Below are positions 55,986 through 64,000 of a DNA stretch of 64,000 nucleotides, one piece after another. Positions within the stretch are counted from its first letter, which is position 1, and the number at the start of each line of letters is the position of its first letter. The translations under genes were made by a program, and so were the position numbers. The DNA comes from Sorghum bicolor (lineage: Eukaryota > Streptophyta > Magnoliopsida > Poales > Poaceae), in NCBI RefSeq assembly GCF_000003195.3, contig NC_012873.2, forward strand, positions 9,447,894-9,511,893, read 5' to 3'. The notes under the pieces are model-generated. The model did not search any database. It was not told the DNA's origin and saw nothing but the letters and a program-made list of their open reading frames with translations.

Positions 55986-56414
55986 AATCAATATATGCTC
56001 AGTTTAGGATAATATGTGGGGAACTAAACTAATATAGACATATTTGAGTGATAGGTGAAGTGGTAGAGGAGGTTACATGGTTTTAGGTTTGAATCCCACT
56101 AGTAGCAGCGTTTTAATGAGGACGTCCTCCTCTTTTGTTGCTTTTTAAATTTTTTTGAGATTATTGCTTTTTAAAAGTTTTTTCTCCATTATAACTGTGT
56201 AATAATAAATGATTGGATGTAAAACTGTTGGGAGCTGTTTCTAAAACAGCTTTATAGATGAAACTGTTTTTCTTCTTCTCTCACAAAAATATGAGTTGGG
56301 ATGAAACTGAAAAAAGTAGCTTATTGTAGCTCTCTCCCTCATTTCTCTCTCTCATCTATATATAAAGTAGTTGGTGGAGCTATTTTACCAAACATTTTTT
56401 CTAAAATAACTCAG
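55986..56414. other. Intergenic, no gene seen
   Basis: AT-rich; no coding support. Confidence 0.35.
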
Positions 56415-56890
56415 TTTTATCTAGAAAGTTACTCGTGAAGCTATTTTTAAAAAAAACAGCTTTACTAGTGAAGTTGAGTTGTGTCAAACAAACCTTAGGG
56501 CTCCCACCACTAAAACTTCACCAAAAAATATAAAAATTTCACAAAAATAAAATTATTTTTCTTGGAAAAACACAAAAAATGAGAAAAAAAATCCTGCATT
56601 CCAAAGATACCTTAACCACCGGTAACCAAGACAATAAAAAAAGAGTTGGAAAGAGAAGTGTGAGCGAGCCCCAACGTTAGCTCAGCTTCATCTAGAAAGT
56701 AGTTCATGAAGTTATTTTTTAAAAAAAATAGTTTTACTAATGAAGTTGAGTTATGCGCCTGTGCCAAACAAGCCCTTAGGGCTCCCACCACTAAAACTTT
56801 ACAAAAAAAATATATATAAAAAAATTTCACAAAAATAAAATCATTTTTCTTGGAAAAACACAAAAAATGAGAAAAGAAAATCCTATGAGA
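56415..56890. repeat. Diverged tandem duplication, period about 270 bp
   Basis: Two units (about 56415-56595 and 56690-56885) share CTAGAAAGT, GAAGTTGAGTT, TAGGGCTCCCACCACTAAAAC and CTTGGAAAAACACAAAAAATG in the same order, with scattered differences. Confidence 0.8.
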
Positions 56891-57394
56891 GGTGTGAGCG
56901 AGCCCTTGCCATCCCATTTTTGGAGCTGTCCTCAATGTGATGAGGAAAGCTCGCTGGGCTTAAGGATTCGGAACAGGCGACGGAGCCAAACAGTTCACTA
57001 AAAGATCCACCCACGGGCTTTGACAGTGGCTCAAGCCCATCTATCTCTCCAACCGACTCTGATGCGTGGGCTATGACAGCTTATTTGAGTCTCTCTTTTT
57101 TTTCTTTTGTGAAAACGATGTGGTACTAAACTACTAATTAACGAGGTTGATGAACGCGGGAGGAGTATGTACGTGCTTGGAATCATGAGGCCTATCCCGA
57201 TCGTAGTTTTATTACTTTTTTTTTTGCTCAAAAAAGTAATAAAACAAAAACCAAGCCCAAATCTCACGTCGGCCCACTCCATCAGTCCTCGTGCAATTCC
57301 AATGGACTCCGCGTTTTGAGAGTTGAGATGGGAGACAAAGTGAAAAAAAAAAAATCAGATTCCAATGATACTTTAAGTCGACCTTTCTTCAAAA
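56891..57394. other. Intergenic, no gene seen
   Basis: Contains short inverted GCCCAC/GTGGGC motifs near 57010-57070. No gene supported. Confidence 0.35.
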
Positions 57395-58830
57395 AGAAAA
57401 AGATCTAATTTACCTCACTCAATTATTTGGGGTCATCCAATTGTCTCCCTAAACTATATCACCATTTTTTTGTACCTCCCTTAACATTTAAAATTGTTTA
57501 TGTTTTGCAGCTTGGGTGTTTTTTTATGGTGGTTTTGCTGATGTGGCGCACAGGGTAAATCAGACTGACTTGAAAGTTCGAAGAGGTAAATCGGACTAAA
57601 AATATTTTAAAATATTCAAAAATTCATAAAAATAAAATCTAAAAATTTATTCAAATATTTTTACATGAAAAAATAATACAATTAAGAAACCAAAATTTTG
57701 ATTTAGTCTTAGAAAAGTGTTTTACCTTAGAAAATTATGAAACTAGGGTGCCTATTTTAAAGTTGTTTGAATATAAAGGGACTTAGTTTGGTGCTTATTT
57801 TCTAGAAGAAACTCGCATCATCTATTATAATTAGTCGATTTTGATCATATGGGCTACATAGAAGAACCAGTGGAGCATTTGTCTTGACTGTAGTGGGTTA
57901 GTCCCCTACCATGGATACATTTCATAGTAGCTATGTTAGGCTGATTAAGTGGCTGCATGCGCGCTGATGCTTATATGCATGCTCTCGTTGTCAATTATAA
58001 TTAGCACGCTAACGACCAAGTGACTTTGATGATAACACAAGTATTATGTAACCACATCATACTTAATACTATTATTCAGTATGAACATAAGTGTCACTCA
58101 ATCATGTTTGTGTCACTTGATTCTATTTGCACAAATATTACGAATCGTGTGTTACCATCTTTTTTTTTTGGGCCCGTGCTTCGCCTTCGCTCCATCTTTT
58201 ATTGCATTAGAACTTAATTGAATCTGATAGTTTGTAAGAGAAAAATAAATATATTGAATGAAGGTTGCACGCACGCATGTATATGTGTGGTATGGTTCAT
58301 GCAACCATGTAGGTTAACACAACTACATTGAAAATTTATCTAGGGCAAGGACCAACATCCAATATGGTTATGACAATGCTCCAGTACTAGCGCTTCTATG
58401 TAGTTTGAATGATCAACATCGACAAATTGTAATAGATAACAAGAGCTCTACTGGCAAATAAGCATCAAAATGAGTCCATAAAGATTCAAACAAATTTAAA
58501 CTAGGCACCATAAGAAAGAGCATGATTTTAGAGAAATACATATGAAACTAGTTTCAGAATTTTTTTAGGCAACACAAAATTTTCTAAACCAGATTTTAGG
58601 ATATTCAACGTAGTCCGATTTACCCCTCTCATATGGCGTCACACTAGCAAAACCACCACCAAAACCGCTAAAACTAGAAAATCAAACGTTTTAAAAGCTG
58701 AGGAGGTAAAAAGACTAATTTATAGTTTAGGAACAAAAATGAGATGACCGAATTGGATTTTGATAAAAAAAAGTAAAAAAAAACTATTTTTGTAGTTTAG
58801 GGGGAAAAATCTTTGACCGAATTGTATTTT
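57395..58830. mobile_element. Foldback element with long degenerate inverted ends
   Basis: About 200 bp at 57410-57600 (CCTCCC ... GGTGGTTTTGCTGATGTGGC ... GGTAAATCGGAC) recurs inverted at 58600-58820. No transposase is seen. Long inverted ends suggest a Mutator-like or foldback element. Borders are approximate. Confidence 0.5.
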
Positions 58831-59829
58831 TCCCGAAATCAAAAAATAAAAAGAGAGCGATTGGATTTTGGTAAAAAAAAAACTAATAATCTTATAGTTA
58901 CGGAGGAACATGTCACACCCGGATGTAAAAGAGCATTCGGGTGCCAAATCACATGTGCGCCAGGATCTCAAATTCACACACATGGACCGACATCATCAAT
59001 GGTACAAAACACAGTGTTCAAAACGAATTACATAAATGAGAGTAAATGTACCATTATTACAAGCCAAATGTTTATCAAAGTACGAAGGGGAAACATAAGC
59101 TAAACTGCTCCATAAGTAAAGGGGAAACTAAACGCCGACGTAGCAGGACCACCTTGCCACAGGAAGGTCGACGGCAAAACCACACGAGCCTAACAACCAG
59201 GAGACTTAGGGTAGTCCTCAGGGAAATCGCAATTGTACTCCTGATCGTCCGAGCAACCTTTAATGATTATAGCAAGGGTGAGCTCATGTCGAACTCAGCA
59301 AGCACAGACGGAAAGTAATGACATGCAAGGCTTAAAACAAGGTAAAGCTGACTTGGTTTGACTGCGGTAGCGTTTTAGTTGATCACTTTTAATTATGACT
59401 ATTATAAGAACAACCTATTACTAATTATGAGTAGCATAAACCCAAAACACTACCAAGGTGAGCAGGCAGGGTCTCACTACGAGACCTTTCACAGGGTCCA
59501 GCTAATAGGATGCCACTCGCAAGTTTTTGCCGGGGCGCTCGGCAGTCGATACCCATAGCCATGGCGTACCGATCAACCGACAACTTAATATTCATTACCC
59601 AAGTTACTTCCTCACGCCTACCCGGAAAGTAACACCCTACTAGTGGAGGTCCTGCTAATTAGTCAAGCCAGAGCCATATAGCTTGGAGCTGCACTGTAAG
59701 TCCTAGGGGGGCGCTCCCTGACTAAGTCCTTACGGAGACGGGTACGCCCGGCAAACCGGACCACCAACGGTACCCGCTCCCCCTTTCACCACCATCATCA
59801 CGATGCTCGTAAGCATCCAACATCACCAT

Positions 59830-59943
59830 TGAAAGCCCTAGTTTGGTTTTGGATAATTGATGAAACCCTAAGTACTAACCTTTATGCTAAGTGTGTGTAG
59901 ACTTAATGAGGTTGGTACATGCCAAGTGATGGAGCAAGTGATG
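59830..59943 (+). repeat. Remnant of the 5' LTR
   Basis: Matches 60934-61047 except for two substitutions (CTTTATG/CTCTATG, AAGTGATG/AAATGATG), then ends abruptly at a shared GATG. Confidence 0.92.
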
Positions 59944-60933
59944 TGACATATTTGGAGGTGTGAAGAAGCTTGTCCTTGGATCAAGTGGTAGCATATTTGT
60001 GGGCTTAACTTGATCTAGTGGTAGCATATGACATGTTTGTGGGCTTGCAATCCTAGTGTTTGATCTAGAATATGAGCTATAAGTGTTTAACTCAACATGG
60101 TACAAGATAACCCTTATTTGGAGGTGTGAAGAAGCTTGTCCTTGGATCAAACCGAGTTAAATATCTTAGGCAAGTAATCTAGATTGAACCAATTTGGTAA
60201 AATGATCTCACTTTACATGGTTTCACACTAACCTATCTAAAATTTGAGCTCACCTTTTGTGGTCATTGATGACAAAGGGGGAGAAAATTTCCCAAAGATT
60301 TAAGATAGGGGAGTAACATGATAAAAGAAGGGGATCAATTAAAATTTGAAGCACACAAGTAGGGGGAGCAAGCTCATGAACTTGTTTGTTGCATTTGAAT
60401 GTGCATCACATATGGTTGCTTGCATTAGCATTAGCTTTAGAAGCTTTCTCTCCAATGCCTTGCTTGTGTGGTGTATGCTAGTTGTAGGCTTGATTGATGA
60501 AATGAAGAACTAGCATGCATAGGTAGTGTAACTAGACTTTTAGTTGTTCCACAAGTGGTACTAGAACCTTGTTTATAATGTTGATCTCACGGGGTGTTCT
60601 AGTTTTGTGAATGTCTAGTTACTAATGGTGCTAAGGATGGTGTATATTGGCAACTCCGATTGGTATCACGCTTCAAAGGTCCATTCTTTACACCTTAGCA
60701 TCTTTTGGTAGAAATTGACTCCTATATTTCCTATTCAAGCATATGTGCAAGCTTTCAAATCCAAACTCTTAGCACATATGTAGGGGGAGCAATTGCTACC
60801 AATTTGGGTTTGTGAAACTTGTCCATAACCTTTGCACATGGTAAAATGCTTGGTCAAGCAACATGAATCCAAGAAAATTTTATTGAAAATCTTTGTAAAA
60901 GGGGTTGTCATCAATTACCAAAAAGGGGGAGAT
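59944..60933 (+). other. Residual interior with multiple polypurine tracts
   Basis: AGGGGGAG(A/C) occurs at about 60277, 60362, 60782 and, next to the LTR, at 60924-60932. TTGGAGGTGTGAAGAAGCTT is duplicated at 59950 and 60118. No ORF of note. These features match Sirevirus 3' interiors. Confidence 0.75.
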
Positions 60934-62917
60934 TGAAAGCCCTAGTTTGGTTTTGGATAATTGATGAAACCCTAAGTACTAACCTCTATGCTAAGTGTGT
61001 GTAGACTTAATGAGGTTGGTACATGCCAAGTGATGGAGCAAATGATGATCATGGTGATGATGGTGATGACCACAAGATGATCAAGTGCTCAACTTGGAAA
61101 AGAAGAAAGAGAAAAACAAACCCTATGGAGATCAAGGCAAAGGTATTGCTTAGGGTTTTGGTTTTAGTGATCAAGACACCATAGAGGGTGTGATCACATT
61201 TAGGATAGATAGCCGTACTATAAAGAGGGGAATTCTTTGGCTAAGCGGTTATCAAGTGCCACTAGGTGTCATTGTTCATGTGCATGCATTTAGAACCTAG
61301 TGAGCTAACTTAACTCCTTCGAAGAAAATGATTGTGAAAATGCTAACACACGTGCACATGTTGGTTTACACAGTGTGGTGTTGGCACACTTTGAGAAGGG
61401 AGTTGAAGTTTGAAGGGTTGAGAGAGGATGGGTTTAGGGTTTAGGGTTTAGGGTTTTAGGGTTTAGGGTTTAGGGTTTGAAGGGTTGAGAGAGGATTCGG
61501 CGCTTTTCGAGAAAATGAAGTGCATTTCTTCTATTGCGCCGGAGGGAAATTTGGAGAAGTCGCGGGAGTGTTTCTCGCTGAGGAACACTCACCGGACGCT
61601 GGCTCAGAGGCACCGGACGCTGTGTCTGAGCGTCCGGTGTGCAGGCTGCCTGGCCCAGCTAGGGTAAGGCACCGGACGATAGGCACCGGACGCTGGCTTG
61701 AGCGTCCGGTGGTGCGCGTCCGGTGTGCGGGCGTTTTGCGTCCCTCTCTGCGCATGGGTCCGGTGAGCACCGGACTCTAAGGGTGCGTCCGGTGGCTTGC
61801 GTCCGGTGACCCTGCAAGGTTGCGGAGCTCTCTGCGCATGAGTCCGGTGTGCACCGGATGCGTCCGGTGCCAACCTGCTCAGCGTCCGGTGCTCTGCAGG
61901 TTACCGTTAGACTCTGACACGCGGCTGATGTTGGAGCACCGAACGCTGGTGTTGAGCGTCCGATGCCCCTTTAAGAGCGTCCGGTGATCCCGAGTTTTGC
62001 CCAGTGAAAGAGCCAACGGCTCTATTTGTTTAAGGGGCTATATATACGTGTTTGGCCGGCTTGGGGCTCATACTCTTGGCATTCTAACATACTTGACTTC
62101 CTTGTGAGCCTAAGCAAACTCCTCCCACTCATCTCCTTCATAGATTAAACATCTTTGTGAGATTGGGAGTGATTCCAAGTGCATTTGCTTGAGTGATTGC
62201 ATCTAGTGGCACTTGGGGATCGATTTGGCTGCGGTTTTCTTATTACTCTTGGTGGTTGCCGCCACCTAGACGGCTTGGAGCAGCGGAGGAGGATTGGCAC
62301 GAGTTGGTGATTGTTCGTGGCCATCTCCCGGTGATTGTGAGAGGTTTGTGCCTACCTCGGCGGAGAGCCAAAGGCAACATTAGTGGATTGCTCGTGTCAT
62401 TGAGCTACCTCACTTGTGGGTAGGTTCTTGTGGTGTCCTAGTGAGGACGAGGTTCGTGCTACACCTCTTAGCCACCGAACCACCAAGTGTTAGTCGACAC
62501 AACGGGGACATAGCGTGCCGGCAAGCACGTGAACCTCGGGAGAAAAATCGGTGTCTCAATTGTGTTTGATTGGCATTCTCCCGGTGCTTGATTGTTTATA
62601 TTGGTGATTGGTTCATCCCCTACACGGCGGTATAAATATCTCATCTTATCTTTACTTACCGCAAACTAGTGTAATTTGTTTAGTTGCTTACTTTGACTTG
62701 TGTAGCTTAGTTCTCTAGTGTAACTTGTAAAGTCTTAGTTCTTGTGTGCATAGAGATCTTAGCAACTAGAATTGTTGGGTAGGTGGCTTGCAAACACCCC
62801 TTTAGAGCTAGAGCAAAAAGCTTTGCTTTGTTATTTACTAACCTTTTGCTCTAGTGAGTTTGTAGAATTTTTTAAATAGGTTATTCACCCCCCCTCTAGC
62901 CATATTAGGACCTTTCA
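60934..62917 (+). repeat. 3' LTR of the deleted Sirevirus
   Basis: Preceded by the polypurine tract and followed by the target duplication. Its 3' end (TTCACCCCCCCTCTAG ... CCTTTCA) matches the terminus of the other Sirevirus LTR in the window. It carries about 17 CCGGACGC/GCGTCCGG-type motifs at 61588-61985 and a telomere-like tract. Confidence 0.92.
61430..61475 (+). repeat. Interstitial telomere-type repeats (GGGTTTA)n in the LTR
   Basis: About six units of GGGTTTA, one with an extra T. Both sides carry the same 21-bp sequence beginning TTTGAAGGGTTGAGAG (61409-61429 and 61476-61496). Confidence 0.95.
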
Positions 62918-62922
62918 ACCAT

Positions 62923-64000
62923 CACCGCAGTGACCAAAGATTCAGCACAGTTTAAGCATCAAGTTGAGTAGAGATTATTATTTGTTTAGGCATGTGTTTA
63001 AGATGAGTAGAGCAGCTAAGCAAACCTAGTATAGCCTAGACTACCCATATACATAACCCCAGGTGAACAAGAAATAGTAAGTAAAGCTAGTCATGTCCTT
63101 AGAATTTGCATTCATTGGACACATGCATATAAAGTAAATGACATTAATGAGTAGGTTCAAAATGATCAAACGGTGTCTGCACTTGCCTTGATCGTTGTCG
63201 GGTTGCTCGAACTCAGCGGGATCCTGATCCTCTTCCTTCACGAACGTCTCGTTGGCTATACGCGACAATCATCACACAAACGAAGCAATACATGTAAGCA
63301 AACAAGCTTAATCAGAAACAGTACACCAAAGCATGCGGAAACAGAAAGCAACTGTACTACTGTATTCTACTCGACGAAACGAAACTATAGCGACCAGAAT
63401 CACCTAAATCGGAGTTACGATGCAAAAGTTATGGCTAAAACAAGTTGGATGGCAAATCTGTAAATAAACTGAACTATTTTTCGTAAATAAAACTGAAATA
63501 AAAAGCATTTTGGATTAAAACTGTAAATTCTAACTGAGCTGGGGTTAAACTGCAAAATCTAAGGGCATAAATTTAATTATTTTAAACTGCGTAGGATGGC
63601 GGGTTAATTTTGAAGAAAACCAGGGGCCTTTCGCAAAAAGAGGAGGGGCGCGCGGGAGCCGTGGCCAGCCTGGCCACGTGGCAGCGGGCGGTTGGCGGGT
63701 CCACGGTAGACCGGGTGCGGCGCGGGGTGCACCGGTCCACGGTGGACCGGGCCGAGCGGGGCGCGCATAGGGGCAGCGGGGGCGGGCGGCCGGCCGGCCG
63801 CGGCGGTGCGCCATTGGCGCGGGGGCGGAGGTCGCCGGGACGGCGAGCCGGGCCACGCGGAGGCGAGCCGAGGGCGGGGTTGCGTCGTGCGCGTTGTGGG
63901 GGTTGCAGGGCGCGGCTCGGCCGCGGCCGGGGATGGCCGGGACGCGCTGGCCGCGCGGCGGCGCGAGGCGGCGGCGGCGGCGGACTCCGGCGAGCGTGGG
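62923..64000. other. Continuation of the outer LTR; no gene
   Basis: AT-balanced to about 63600, then extremely GC-rich with CGGCCGGCC runs. A 103-codon Pro/Ala/Arg-rich frame on the minus strand is a product of base composition and is not called. Confidence 0.5.

Larger units (their letters stand above)
59830..62917 (+). mobile_element. Internally deleted Sirevirus-like element, plus orientation
   Basis: ACCAT flanks both sides (59825-59829, 62918-62922). It starts with 114 bp of LTR (59830-59943), then about 1 kb of interior with polypurine motifs, then a full 1,984-bp 3' LTR (60934-62917). The 5' LTR remainder, primer site, gag and pol are gone. Ends are TGAAAG...CTTTCA. Confidence 0.9.
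58911..64000. mobile_element. Incomplete long LTR (probably gypsy), running off the window, with nested Sirevirus
   Basis: The start TGTCACACCCGGATG is a common beginning of long plant gypsy LTRs. The sequence continues to 59829 and, after the nested insertion, from 62918 to the end, becoming very GC-rich after 63600. No second LTR, primer site or coding domain lies in the window, so orientation and lineage cannot be fixed. Confidence 0.55.

Noticed and set aside
61430..61475. True telomere or chromosome end
   Set aside because: Only six units, bounded by LTR sequence that continues on both sides with an intact target duplication outside.
63545..63856. 103-codon Pro/Ala/Arg-rich minus-strand frame
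   Set aside because: Explained by extreme GC content inside the outer LTR; no motif and several frames are open together.

Overview
The window is nuclear DNA from a grass, most likely Sorghum or a close Andropogoneae relative. Three things point there: a grass-type NIP1;1 aquaporin gene with four exons, dense small MITEs whose ends read GGCCTTGTTTAGTT, and nested Ty3/gypsy (Tat-type) and Ty1/copia (Sirevirus-type) retrotransposons. The species call rests on recognising these families by eye, not on a search. I see no bacterial genes, CRISPR array or rRNA. I did not recognise a tRNA.

Layout. 1-8.7 kb: one clear host gene, the NIP1;1 aquaporin (minus strand, 2801-5242, exons 5242-5096, 4575-4153, 4033-3972, 3032-2801), among MITEs. 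8.7-31.4 kb: a Tat-type gypsy element in minus orientation (LTRs 8703-9162 and 30958-31416, TSD CTCTT) with broken gag-pol and a spliced gene on the opposite strand near its 3' end (10.4-13.5 kb). Its integrase is split by a complete 10.7-kb Sirevirus-like copia element (14145-24872, TSD TGTCG). That inner element has 2.2-kb LTRs, an iMet primer-binding site, gag, polypurine tracts and a 648-residue extra ORF, but no protease, integrase or reverse transcriptase. 31.4-58.9 kb: AT-rich intergenic DNA with MITEs, a hAT element holding a nested MITE, CACTA ends, a LINE remnant, a degraded LTR-like stretch and one unidentified possible multi-exon gene on the minus strand (40.4-43.0 kb). 58.9-64 kb: the start of a long LTR opening TGTCACACCC (probably gypsy) that runs past the window. 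A 3.1-kb internally deleted Sirevirus (59830-62917, TSD ACCAT) is nested in it, and its LTR carries plant telomere-type repeats.

How the parts relate. Only the aquaporin looks like a conventional working host gene. The transposons form a layered record: outer gypsy LTRs differ by about 10 substitutions in 460 bp, inner Sirevirus LTRs by about 15 in 2.2 kb (eye counts), so the inner insertion is younger, as nesting requires. The most unusual object is the inner Sirevirus: a young pol-less element with gag, an extra ORF of uncertain function, and about 20 copies of a CpG-rich near-palindrome built on CGGAC(A/G)CGTCCG, spread through LTRs, spacer and even the gag reading frame.
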